From NCBI GenBank assembly GCA_902809935.1, contig LR778134.1:992001-1056000 (forward strand): 64,000 nt of DNA, given 5' to 3'. The notes under the pieces are model-generated. The model saw nothing but the letters and a program-made list of their open reading frames with translations, was not told the origin of the DNA and made no database searches. This document shows, piece by piece, positions 1-7,947 of the stretch. The stretch comes from Ruminococcaceae bacterium BL-4 (GTDB lineage: Bacteria > Bacillota > Clostridia > Oscillospirales > Acutalibacteraceae). Within the stretch, counting starts at the first letter, position 1; each line of letters starts with the position of its first letter. Position numbers and translations under genes: made by a program.

Positions 1-389
1 GCGCGAAAAGTAGGCGTTAAGTTTCTATTTTAAGAAGTCTTTCTACAAATCAAGGGGAGAAAAAGTTCAGTTTTACTTTCCACTATTTTATGACAGAAGG
101 GAATGAGTCCAAAAGCAAGGTTATTGACGACTCGAAATCCAAAGTCAAGAAAGGAAAAGAAAAACGAGATACTTGATCCTTTTTTCGTCTAATGTGATCT
201 AACGCTTGTCCATTCATAGTTTTTGCCTTTCTGATAAAAGGCGGTTTTTAAAACCAACATAAGAAGAATTGGAGACTTGCGAGTAGTTGAAAACACAAAA
301 ATTGAACGCCAATAAAATTTGGAAATTAGCCAATATATCATTTCGTTTTGAGTTTGATTAGTTTCAAATAAATTTATAAGACTTTGTGT

Positions 390-430
390 CGGTGCCGTAA
401 AAGTATTTTTTACGGCACCGATTTTTTTAT
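390..430 (+). terminator. Rho-independent terminator
   Basis: A perfect 13-bp stem (CGGTGCCGTAAAA pairing with TTTTACGGCACCG) with a 5-nt loop is followed by ATTTTTTTAT. It probably ends a transcript coming from left of the window and insulates trxB. Confidence 0.85.
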
Positions 431-497
431 ACGTGCATTTTTTGCCGAAAATTCTAAGGATCAATTTGTGAATTTTTTTAGAAAAGCTATTTTATGG

Positions 498-525
498 TTG
501 ATTTTGGGCTTTTTTTGGATATGAT
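498..525 (+). promoter_or_regulatory. Candidate sigma-A promoter of trxB
   Basis: TTGATT and TATGAT are separated by 16 bp, about 60 bp before the trxB start and after the terminator. Seen by eye only. Confidence 0.5.
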
Positions 526-585
526 AGAAGTTATATAGAATTATTTATTGATCATAAATAAAGATTTTTAGTGGAGGAAATTAAA

Positions 586-1509
586 ATGCTTTATGATGTT
601 TTGGTACTAGGAGGAGGCCCTGCCGGCTATACGGCGGCACTTTATTGTGCACGTGCGGCTTTAAAAACGGCTGTTGTCGAACGTCTTTCAGCAGGTGGAC
701 AGATCGCAACAACGGAGCAAGTTGATAATTATCCAGGTTTCCCGGAAGGAATCGGTGGATTCGATTTGGCAGTGAATATGCAGCAGCAGGCGGAGCGCTT
801 TGGAGCAGAGACACTTTTGGAAGAGGTGACGCAGGTTTCTTTGAGCGGATCGGTTAAAAAACTGATGACTGCTAGCGGAAAAACATTGGAATCGAAAGTT
901 GTGATTTTGGCGACGGGAGCTTCTCCCCGTTCCCTTGGACTGCCGAATGAGGATTCTCTGCGTGGCAAGGGCGTTTCGTATTGTGCTACCTGTGACGGAA
1001 TGTTTTATCGTGGAAAAGAAGTCGTAGTAGTCGGAGGCGGAGATACGGCTGCCGCGGATACTTTATATTTGACTAAAATCTGCAAAAAAGTGACAATGAT
1101 TCATCGGCGTGATTCTCTGCGTGCCGGAAAATTTTATTGGGAATCTTTAAAAAAAGCAGAAAATTTAGAATTTTGCTGGAATAGTATCGTGGAAAAAATA
1201 GAAGGAAGTCCAGTGAGTAGTGTTGTGGTGAAGAATAAAAACACCGGAGAAGAAAAGCAAATTGCCTGCAGCGGCGTGTTTATCGCGGTAGGAAATCTGC
1301 CGAATACCGGCCTTTTTGAAAATGAGTGCGAATTGGCCGAGGGAAAATATCTCGCTGCAGGAGAGGATACAAAAACAAATTTACCTGGTGTCTTTGCAGC
1401 AGGTGATTTGCGCAAAAAACCGCTGCGTCAAGTGGTCACGGCTGTTTCAGATGGTGCAGTTGCTGCACACATGGCAGAAGAATATCTTACTCAGTTGCAG
1501 GGACTTTGA
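586..1509 (+). CDS. trxB: Thioredoxin-disulfide reductase
   Basis: This 307-residue flavoprotein moves electrons from NADPH through FAD to thioredoxin in the cytoplasm. The N-terminal FAD motif GGGPAG lies near residues 9-14. The redox-active CATC pair (Cys133, Cys136) sits in SYCATCDG. The NADPH site has GGGDTA near 150 followed by HRR. A second FAD motif with AAGD lies near the C-terminus. An in-frame GTG lies 15 nt upstream, but it is part of the ribosome-binding site GTGGAGG, so the ATG starting MLYDVL is chosen. Length is normal for low-molecular-weight TrxB. A ferredoxin-dependent relative is possible, but the HRR motif favours NADPH. It has its own promoter and lies 96 bp before malic enzyme. 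Confidence 0.93.
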   Translation: MLYDVLVLGGGPAGYTAALYCARAALKTAVVERLSAGGQIATTEQVDNYPGFPEGIGGFDLAVNMQQQAERFGAETLLEEVTQVSLSGSVKKLMTASGKTLESKVVILATGASPRSLGLPNEDSLRGKGVSYCATCDGMFYRGKEVVVVGGGDTAAADTLYLTKICKKVTMIHRRDSLRAGKFYWESLKKAENLEFCWNSIVEKIEGSPVSSVVVKNKNTGEEKQIACSGVFIAVGNLPNTGLFENECELAEGKYLAAGEDTKTNLPGVFAAGDLRKKPLRQVVTAVSDGAVAAHMAEEYLTQLQGL

Positions 1510-1605
1510 AAATTGTGAAAACTGTCTTGCGAGAAAAGCTGGAATCTGTTACAATTAACAACGATTTAGAGTTTATTTATTTAAAATAGGGGAGGCTTTT
1601 CTCAG

Positions 1606-2778
1606 ATGGATGTGAAGCAGGAAGCCATGCGTATGCATGAAGAATGGCGGGGAAAGATCGAGATCTGTTCCCGCGTGGAAGTAAAAGACGGCAAAGCATT
1701 ATCCCTTGCTTATACGCCGGGAGTAGCAGAACCTTGTCTTGCCATTCAAAAAGATCCGGAAAAAAGTTTTTCCCTTACAAGACGGTGGAATATGGTCGCC
1801 GTTGTTACAGATGGGTCCGCAATTTTAGGCCTTGGAAATATAGGACCAGAAGCCGGTATGCCTGTTATGGAGGGCAAATGCGTTCTTTTTAAGGAATTTG
1901 CAGGAGTAGACGCTTTCCCTTTATGTATTAAAACGCAGGATGTGGACGAGCTGGTTCGTACGATTTATTTGCTTTCCGGTTCTTTTGGAGGAATCAATCT
2001 GGAGGATATCTCTGCGCCCCGCTGCTTTGAAGTGGAACGTCGTTTAAAAGAACTGTGCGATATTCCTGTTTTTCATGATGATCAGCACGGAACGGCTATT
2101 ATTGTGGGAGCAGCTGTTCTCAATGCGCTCAAGGTGGTGCATAAGGATATTTCAAAGATTCGCTGTGTGATCAATGGGGCCGGCAGCGCAGGGATTGCCA
2201 TTGCAAAGCATCTGATGAGACTTGGTTTAAAAGATTTGATTCTCTGCGATAAATTTGGAATTATTTGTGAGGATATGGAGAATTCGAATCCGGCACATCA
2301 GGAAATGAGCCAAGTGACGAATCGGGAGCATCTGCATGGAGAATTAAAAGATGCTTTAAAAGGAGCCGATCTTTTTATCGGCGTTTCCGGTCCCGGCGTT
2401 TTAAAACCGGATATGATTAAGACAATGGCAGAAAAACCCATTGTTTTTCCAATGGCGAATCCGGTTCCGGAAATTATGCCGGATGAGGCACTCAAAGCTG
2501 GCGCTGCCGTAGTCGGAACCGGCCGTTCTGATTTTCCGAATCAGATCAATAATGTGCTTGCATTCCCGGGAATTTTCCGCGGAGCATTGGATGTTCGCGC
2601 AAGGGATATCAATGATGAGATGAAATTAGCGGCTTCGAAGGCCTTAGCAGATCTTGTGCCGGCAGAGGAACTTAGCAGCGAATATATTTTGCCGAAAGCT
2701 TTTGATCCGCGTGTCGGAAAAGCAGTGGCAAAAGCAGTGGCTGAAGCGGCGAGAAAAAGTGGGGTTGCCCGTATTTAA
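1606..2778 (+). CDS. NAD(P)-dependent malic enzyme
   Basis: The 390-residue protein is a short bacterial malic enzyme that oxidatively decarboxylates malate to pyruvate and CO2. The N-terminal half carries the catalytic tyrosine in LAYTPGVA (Tyr36), the VVTDGSA and LGLGNIGP motifs and the lysine segment MEGKCVLFK. The metal-binding part has the HDDQHGTA motif. The C-terminal half is the Rossmann domain, with GAGSAGIA. Nicotinamide preference cannot be read reliably. A GGGGAGG ribosome-binding site precedes the ATG. It lacks the phosphotransacetylase-like extension of long MaeB enzymes. The downstream DUF368 gene follows after 19 bp, so co-transcription is likely. Confidence 0.92.
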   Translation: MDVKQEAMRMHEEWRGKIEICSRVEVKDGKALSLAYTPGVAEPCLAIQKDPEKSFSLTRRWNMVAVVTDGSAILGLGNIGPEAGMPVMEGKCVLFKEFAGVDAFPLCIKTQDVDELVRTIYLLSGSFGGINLEDISAPRCFEVERRLKELCDIPVFHDDQHGTAIIVGAAVLNALKVVHKDISKIRCVINGAGSAGIAIAKHLMRLGLKDLILCDKFGIICEDMENSNPAHQEMSQVTNREHLHGELKDALKGADLFIGVSGPGVLKPDMIKTMAEKPIVFPMANPVPEIMPDEALKAGAAVVGTGRSDFPNQINNVLAFPGIFRGALDVRARDINDEMKLAASKALADLVPAEELSSEYILPKAFDPRVGKAVAKAVAEAARKSGVARI

Positions 2779-2797
2779 TCCATAGTAGGAGGATTTC

Positions 2798-3640
2798 ATG
2801 GAGTTTGTAAAAAATGTGCTGCGCGGCGTGGTTATGGGAATTTCAGAAGTGATTCCGGGCGTCAGCGGTGGTACGATGGCAGTGCTGCTGGGAATTTATG
2901 ATAAATTGATTGGCACTATGAGTCATTTTAGTAAGAACTTAAAAGAATCAATTCAGCTTTTCGCTCCAATTCTAATTGGAATGGTAAGCGCGATTATTGG
3001 GTTTAGTTTTATAATTACTTATCTGTTGGAACATTTTCCGATGGCGGTCAATTTCTTCTTTTTGGGGCTGGTGATTGGAATTATTCCAATGCTTTATCGC
3101 CGTGCAACCGAGGGAAAATGGAAAAAGACTTCGACGATTCCTTTTTTCTTGATGGTAGCGTTGATGATTTTTCTGACATTTTTTTCGATACAGAACAATA
3201 GTGTTGGAGATCAGATCATTGTAATGGACTCTGTGCAGGCGGTCCGCTTTGCTTTTGTAGGATGTCTTGCCGCTGTTTGTCTCATTTTACCTGGAATCAG
3301 CGGCAGCATGATGATGGTTATTTTCGGGACCTATTACAGCGTGATCAACGCCGTAAAACACTTGGATGTTTCTTATTTGATTCCGGTGGGAATTGGAATT
3401 TTAATTGGCCTGGTTTTTGGAAGTAAATTGATCGATTATTGTTTGCATCATTATCCGAATGCGACGTTTTTTACGATTCTAGGACTGGTGTTGGGGTCTA
3501 CAGTTTCTATTTATCTAAAATCCGGATTCGCTTTTGGGCAGGCGCAGACGATTGCTGCAATCATTACTTTAGTGATTGGAATGGGGGTTTCTCTGTTTTT
3601 TACATCCCCAAAGATGCAGAGCGGTTCGGAACCAGCTTGA
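2798..3640 (+). CDS. DUF368 membrane protein, C55-P translocase-like
   Basis: The 280-residue polytopic membrane protein has the DUF368 signature near its start (EVIPGVSGGTMA) and an internal second copy (LILPGISGSMMM), with about eight hydrophobic segments. DUF368 proteins have recently been shown to recycle undecaprenyl phosphate across the membrane in envelope synthesis (PopT). That role is inferred here from family membership. An AGGAGG ribosome-binding site lies before the ATG. It lies between malic enzyme and proC in one direction, 19 bp after the former. A terminator hairpin after its stop may separate it from proC. Confidence 0.85.
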   Translation: MEFVKNVLRGVVMGISEVIPGVSGGTMAVLLGIYDKLIGTMSHFSKNLKESIQLFAPILIGMVSAIIGFSFIITYLLEHFPMAVNFFFLGLVIGIIPMLYRRATEGKWKKTSTIPFFLMVALMIFLTFFSIQNNSVGDQIIVMDSVQAVRFAFVGCLAAVCLILPGISGSMMMVIFGTYYSVINAVKHLDVSYLIPVGIGILIGLVFGSKLIDYCLHHYPNATFFTILGLVLGSTVSIYLKSGFAFGQAQTIAAIITLVIGMGVSLFFTSPKMQSGSEPA

Positions 3641-3646
3641 AATCAT

Positions 3647-3690
3647 GCGGTATCTGCGGGCATAGAAAAGCCATGCAGTACCGCTTTTTT
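3647..3690 (+). terminator. Terminator between DUF368 gene and proC
   Basis: GCGGTA-T-CTGC pairs with GCAGTACCGC across a short loop and is followed by six T residues. It starts only 6 bp after the DUF368 stop, and proC begins 26 bp after it, so proC expression depends on read-through or a promoter inside the upstream gene. Confidence 0.7.
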
Positions 3691-3715
3691 ATTGAAAATT
3701 GTTGGAGGAATGAAT

Positions 3716-4528
3716 ATGAAGAAGATTGCGTTTATTGGAACGGGGAATATGGGGGGAGCTTTAATAAAAGCTACTTGTAAGGCAGTTGATCCAAAAGAAG
3801 TTTTAATTACAAATCGCACGCTTGCAAAGGCACAGGAGCTTTCTGATGAATTGGGATGCTGTGTGGCACAAAATAATTTGGAAGCGGTCAAAAACGCTTC
3901 TTATGTTGTTTTGTGTGTAAAGCCACAGGTTATCAATGGAGTGTTGGAAGAGATTGCTCCGGTTGTTCGGGAAGAAGCAAAAAAAAGAGAATTGGTTTTA
4001 GCGACTATTGTAGTCGGCAAAAAGATTGCTGATTATACAGAAATAACCGGATTAAAAGAATTGCCGGTTATTCGGACCATGCCGAATATGCCGGCGGCGA
4101 TCGGGCAGGGAATGACGATTGCAGCACGCAATGAATTCGTAAAAGATACACAGATGCAGGAGTATTTTTCTTTGATGAAAGAGTCCGGATTGATGGAAGA
4201 AGTTGCAGAAGATAAGATGAATGCAGCCGGAAATCTTTCCGGTTGTGCACCAGCGTGGGCCTTTATGTTTATTGAAGCTTTGGCAGACGGCGCTGTCCAA
4301 ACAGGAGTGCCGAGAAAAAGTGCTGTTAAATATGCGGCGCAGACTGTTTTGGGAGCAGCTCAGATGGTCCTTGAGACTGGAAAACACCCGGGAGAACTGA
4401 AAGATGCAGTTTGTTCTCCGGGCGGTACGACAATTGTTGGCGTGCGTGCACTAGAGGACAGAGGGTTCCGGGGAGCGACAATGAGCGCTGTGACGGCAGC
4501 TTACGAGAAAACAATTGGGATAAAATAA
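3716..4528 (+). CDS. proC: Pyrroline-5-carboxylate reductase (copy 1)
   Basis: The 270-residue enzyme reduces 1-pyrroline-5-carboxylate to proline with NAD(P)H. It begins with the dinucleotide motif IAFIGTGNMGGAL. The family motifs VRTMPNMPA-type (here IRTMPNMPAAIGQGMT), LSGCAPAW, FIEALADGAV and the C-terminal SPGGTTI follow in order. The canonical SGS.PAY substrate-loop motif reads SGCAPAW, a modest departure. Of the possible starts, the ATG of MKKIAF is taken because GGAGG lies 7 bp upstream; the ATG two codons earlier is too close to it. A second, divergent copy lies at 44959-45750. VanZ follows after 17 bp, so the two probably share a transcript. Confidence 0.92.
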   Translation: MKKIAFIGTGNMGGALIKATCKAVDPKEVLITNRTLAKAQELSDELGCCVAQNNLEAVKNASYVVLCVKPQVINGVLEEIAPVVREEAKKRELVLATIVVGKKIADYTEITGLKELPVIRTMPNMPAAIGQGMTIAARNEFVKDTQMQEYFSLMKESGLMEEVAEDKMNAAGNLSGCAPAWAFMFIEALADGAVQTGVPRKSAVKYAAQTVLGAAQMVLETGKHPGELKDAVCSPGGTTIVGVRALEDRGFRGATMSAVTAAYEKTIGIK

Positions 4529-4545
4529 AAGGAGCATGAAACTGC

Positions 4546-5007
4546 ATGGCTTTTTTCAAAAGTCATCGTGTGATGATCATTTTGCTGATTTTTACATTGT
4601 GCTTTATTTGGGGGAATTCACTGCTTCCGGCGTCAGTGTCAGGAGCCTTTAGTGAACGAGTCAGTGATTTAGTCAATATGATTTGGCATACGCTTGATCA
4701 TAAAATGGTATTTAGTGGTGACGGGGTGCTTAGAAAAATAGCACACGCAACGGAATTTGCAGCTTTGGGAATGGAAACTTTAGTGTTATTTCAGTATAAT
4801 TTTAAAAAGAACTGGACCTCTATTTTCCTTTTTGGAGTAAGTACTGCATTGATTGACGAAACCATTCAGTTGTTTATTGCTGGTCGTTCTGGGGAGGTTC
4901 GGGATATCTGGATCGATTTTGCCGGATTTTTACTTGGCGTTTTGCTGATACATATTACTTTGGGAAGAAGGAAACGAAAGAAAACAGATTTGTCGTTAAA
5001 GAGATAA
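4546..5007 (+). CDS. VanZ family membrane protein
   Basis: The 153-residue protein has four hydrophobic segments and the VanZ-domain features: an N-terminal helix with WGNSLLPA, the central KIAHATEFAALG motif, and DETIQLF...RSGEVRDIWIDF.G. VanZ was named from a glycopeptide-resistance cluster, but most members are stand-alone membrane proteins of unknown activity. An AAAGGAG ribosome-binding site precedes the ATG. It is the last gene of the proC transcript and ends before a strong convergent terminator. Nothing here points to resistance. Confidence 0.85.
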   Translation: MAFFKSHRVMIILLIFTLCFIWGNSLLPASVSGAFSERVSDLVNMIWHTLDHKMVFSGDGVLRKIAHATEFAALGMETLVLFQYNFKKNWTSIFLFGVSTALIDETIQLFIAGRSGEVRDIWIDFAGFLLGVLLIHITLGRRKRKKTDLSLKR

Positions 5008-5100
5008 AGCTGTCATTTTCTTCGATCAATAAAACAGAACCCCCAAAAACTTGATTTTACGTTTTAATTAAGTGAGATTATTTCAAATTGGCACATAAGA

Positions 5101-5146
5101 AAAAAGGACACAGACAGAGAAAAGCATCTCTGTCTGTGTCCTTTTT
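5101..5146. terminator. Bidirectional terminator (vanZ-like / brnQ)
   Basis: Perfect 20-bp arms, starting AAAAAGGACACAG on one side, flank a 6-nt loop. A and T runs on the two sides make it functional for both converging transcripts. Confidence 0.9.
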
Positions 5147-5158
5147 AGATCATAATTT

Positions 5159-6460
5159 TTATGCTTCTTTTTTGTTCGGAATTAATAGTGCAAGAATGAT
5201 CCCAAGTGCTGCCGGGCTGATCCAACCGAGACCTGCAGAGTAAAGAGGGAGAGCAGAGGTCAGATTGGTAAGTACAGGAATCTGGATTCCGATTTCATAG
5301 AGTGCATAAATTACACTGACAACTCCAGTGAGCGTGATGCTCAGCGGAAAAAGCAAAGACTTTTTCTGTAACCGCTTTGGAAAAAATGCCAAAGCAATCA
5401 GCACGATCGCAATGGGATACAGACAGTTCAAAATGGGGACGGAAATTTTTAGAATCATATTTAGTCCTGCATTTGCAAGAACGGCGCTGAAAGCGGCAAA
5501 GAAGCTGGCCCAGGCTCGATAAGAGAAGCGGGGAAATAACTGAGAAAAATATTGTGCGCAGCAGCAGATCAAACTGATGCACGTATTGAGACATGCAATT
5601 ACAAAGATTGCCGCTAGAATAATAGCACCAGCTTTTCCAAACAAGCGGTCTGCAGAGATACTTAAAAGCTGCGCGCCGTTTTGTGCAGAGGTATTTCCAT
5701 TTGAAAACCCAATGAAAGTGAGAGATCCATAAACACAAAGAAATAAAACGCTGGCAATTCCACCGGCGATTACAGTCGAATGAATAACTGCGTGATTTTC
5801 CGTAACACCACGGGCGTTAATATTTGCTGCAAGCATGAGTCCAAAAATTAGTGCAGCGATTGCGTCCATTGTCTGGTATCCGTCAAGAAATCCTTGTGCG
5901 GCGGGAATGGCCTGATAAGCGGCAGCAGGTGTATTGGCAGAAATATTTCCAAAAAAAACACATCCGAAAAACAGCACTGCAATTAAAATCAGCAAAATTG
6001 GTGCAAGACGTTTTCCAAGCAGATCGACTAGTTTTAGGGGATGCAGGGCAAGTGCCAATGCAATTCCAAAAAACAGGACGGAGTAAAGGATACTTAGTAA
6101 TACAGAAGGAGCTCCTTTTCCGATGAATGGGGTTACAGCCATTTCAAATGAGGTGCTTGCAGTACGTGGAATCGCAAGGCAAGGTCCGATGGAAAGATAG
6201 ATAAGCATTGTAAAAACAGCAGCAAAAGAAGAGCTGACACGCCCGGCAAGTGATTTGATGCCGCCGGAGCGGGTTGCTCCGATAACACCTAAAATTGGAA
6301 GTCCGATCGCACTTAGAGCAAATCCTAAAAAGGCTGGAAGTACAGCAGTTCCGGCGGAAAAGCCGAGGAATGGCGGAAAAATCAAATTTCCCGCTCCAAA
6401 AAACATAGAAAACAGCGTAATCCCAACGAAGAGCTGTTCCTTTGAAGATAATTTTTGCAT
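5159..6460 (-). CDS. brnQ: Branched-chain amino acid carrier BrnQ
   Basis: The 433-residue protein is a secondary transporter of the LIVCS family, importing leucine, isoleucine and valine with Na+ or H+. The N-terminal family signature is clear (LFSMFFGAGNLIFPPFLG), and about twelve hydrophobic segments follow. A TTG start nine codons upstream is possible, but I choose the ATG of MQKLSS. No strong Shine-Dalgarno is visible, only GAGAG. The gene stands alone, with a hairpin plus T-run in its leader that could act as an attenuator. I looked for a T-box core and found none. It ends at a shared convergent terminator. Confidence 0.92.
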   Translation of the reverse strand: MQKLSSKEQLFVGITLFSMFFGAGNLIFPPFLGFSAGTAVLPAFLGFALSAIGLPILGVIGATRSGGIKSLAGRVSSSFAAVFTMLIYLSIGPCLAIPRTASTSFEMAVTPFIGKGAPSVLLSILYSVLFFGIALALALHPLKLVDLLGKRLAPILLILIAVLFFGCVFFGNISANTPAAAYQAIPAAQGFLDGYQTMDAIAALIFGLMLAANINARGVTENHAVIHSTVIAGGIASVLFLCVYGSLTFIGFSNGNTSAQNGAQLLSISADRLFGKAGAIILAAIFVIACLNTCISLICCCAQYFSQLFPRFSYRAWASFFAAFSAVLANAGLNMILKISVPILNCLYPIAIVLIALAFFPKRLQKKSLLFPLSITLTGVVSVIYALYEIGIQIPVLTNLTSALPLYSAGLGWISPAALGIILALLIPNKKEA

Positions 6461-6552
6461 AATTAGTTTTCTCTCTTTTCGTACCAATTTTTTAGCCAGC
6501 AGATCCTTTGTTGAGCCGCAGCAAAAGAAGCTCTTTGGTTAAACGCAACAAA

Positions 6553-6582
6553 AAACTGGGTGATAAAATTATCACCCAGTTT
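6553..6582 (-). terminator. Terminator or attenuator ahead of brnQ
   Basis: Perfect 12-bp arms (AAACTGGGTGAT and its complement) with a 6-nt loop are followed, reading towards brnQ, by six T residues. About 95 bp separate it from the brnQ start. It may end read-through from the ger operon or attenuate brnQ. Confidence 0.65.
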
Positions 6583-6666
6583 TCTAGTGGAGAAAAAATG
6601 GATTTAGATATTCAAAGCCAAAACAACAGGTTTATCATTACAGGTTTATCATTTAAAATTATAGGG

Positions 6667-6693
6667 AAAGGAACTGAAACCATCAGTTCCTTT
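6667..6693. terminator. Terminator-like hairpin after gerKB
   Basis: Arms AAAGGAACTGA and TCAGTTCCTTT enclose a 5-nt loop. The T-run is stronger on the plus strand, but the position, 140 bp after the gerKB stop, suggests it ends the germination operon. Confidence 0.5.
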
Positions 6694-6831
6694 TATACTT
6701 GCTCTTTGTTTTTCTAAAATGAATCTCCACCGGATAGGCTATGTGCGTCGATAAAAGCGCTTAAGTGATTTGTAATTAATAATACCAGATAAAGGGTAAA
6801 ATCGCAAGTTAAAGGTATAAAATAAAAGAAA

Positions 6832-7935
6832 TTATGACGATGTCGTTGCTTGATTCGCTTTTTTCCGTTTCTTTGAAAATGTTATTTTTAGAAGCGTTAA
6901 AACTGGTAATACAAATTCAAATAACAACCATAATATCGGAATGATAGTCTGTGCAGATGTTATATGCTCCATTACCGATGAATATACGAGATAAGAACAG
7001 ATGATGATGCCCACTCCTATAATTAAGACCGATAGTTTATAAGACTTTAGCTTTAATAATTCTGCAATTCCAGCGATGGTGATATAGTATAAAAAAGAAA
7101 CTTTGAAGAATTCCAGTGTAATTAGCAAGGTCGCATAAACGACGTCCGTACCTTGAAATATCTCCGTAAATCCGGCAAGCTGTAATGTTGAGAAAGAGGG
7201 GAATATGAGTATTTTGACCATATCTCCTAATACGATGGTATCTCTGATTATGACTGCCAATAAAAATAAGCTACCGCATAAAAATCCTTTTAACATACAG
7301 CTGGACATCTGCTTTTTATCTTCCAGTTGAGGTGCTATCATTTGAAAAATGATTGTACCAAATGGAATAACTGCATCCAAATTGGTACTTTTTAAAAGCT
7401 TTTCGGGGGAAATAGATAATACTGGCAGTAAGTTATGAAAGTCAATTCTGTTCCAAACAAAAATTGTTGTTAAGATAAATGCGATAAGAGTAATCATGAC
7501 AAATACGGCGCCATATCGTACGACCACTTTTAAACCTTTTATAACAGCCCAACCACAGACCATCATAAATAATACCAATATAACGAGAGAGGGAGTATTG
7601 GGTAAGACACTGAAATTTACAAAATCCTTCATATCTCTTAAATTTAAAAAACATAGACAGAAAAAATAAAATAAATACAACAAGGAAAAAATTCGGCCTA
7701 CCCATTTGCCAAAGGCAAGTTCATTAATTTGGAAAAGGCTTTTTCCTGGATACTTTTTCATAACAGATAACTGAATTAAGAGAAAGAGTATTGCAACGAT
7801 CCCACCTAAAGTGATTGGAATCCAAGAGTCCCTTCCCGCTATTCCAAAGGTAAACGCCGTTAGTAATGAAAAGGATTGAATATAACATACAATCGTAAAA
7901 AACATTTGTGAACAACTAATTTTCTCTTTTTCCAT
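6832..7935 (-). CDS. gerKB: Spore germination permease, GerAB/GerKB family
   Basis: The 367-residue integral membrane protein has about ten hydrophobic segments and belongs to the GerAB branch of the amino acid/polyamine permease superfamily. In GerA-type receptors the B subunit binds the germinant, usually an amino acid or sugar, in the spore inner membrane. The start has the typical short hydrophilic N-terminus (MEKEKISCSQMFF), and the C-terminus is a basic Lys-rich tail. It is the last gene of the gerKA-gerKC-gerKB operon, 12 bp after gerKC. This is the gene order of Bacillus subtilis gerK rather than gerA. The germinant cannot be predicted from sequence. Confidence 0.87.
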   Translation of the reverse strand: MEKEKISCSQMFFTIVCYIQSFSLLTAFTFGIAGRDSWIPITLGGIVAILFLLIQLSVMKKYPGKSLFQINELAFGKWVGRIFSLLYLFYFFCLCFLNLRDMKDFVNFSVLPNTPSLVILVLFMMVCGWAVIKGLKVVVRYGAVFVMITLIAFILTTIFVWNRIDFHNLLPVLSISPEKLLKSTNLDAVIPFGTIIFQMIAPQLEDKKQMSSCMLKGFLCGSLFLLAVIIRDTIVLGDMVKILIFPSFSTLQLAGFTEIFQGTDVVYATLLITLEFFKVSFLYYITIAGIAELLKLKSYKLSVLIIGVGIIICSYLVYSSVMEHITSAQTIIPILWLLFEFVLPVLTLLKITFSKKRKKANQATTSS

Positions 7936-7947
7936 AGTTTCCTCAAT

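Larger units (their letters stand above)
1..585. other. Gene-free left edge with terminator and trxB promoter
   Basis: I can assign no gene here. A reading frame without a start is open from about 21 and ends at a stop near 173; its last 28 codons are very rich in Lys, Ser and Asp. It could be the decayed or truncated tail of something to the left, but I recognise no family. The right half holds a strong terminator and the trxB promoter, listed separately. Confidence 0.6.
6461..6831. other. Gene-free leader between brnQ and gerKB
   Basis: No credible gene. Two hairpins lie here, listed separately. The one nearer brnQ has a T-run in the brnQ direction. The other could end the germination operon. 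A 69-codon frame on the plus strand has no ribosome-binding site and runs through both hairpins, so I discard it. Confidence 0.6.

Noticed and set aside
189-464. Minus-strand frame of 91 codons at the left edge
   Set aside because: It runs through a strong terminator hairpin, lacks a clear ribosome-binding site, and its sequence has no recognisable family.
1547-1560. Rex-like TGTTA...TAACA before malic enzyme
   Set aside because: The half-sites are 2 bp too close for the clostridial Rex spacing, so I do not call an operator.
6461-6831. T-box riboswitch before brnQ
   Set aside because: I searched for the conserved T-box core on the minus strand and found no match; only plain hairpins are present.
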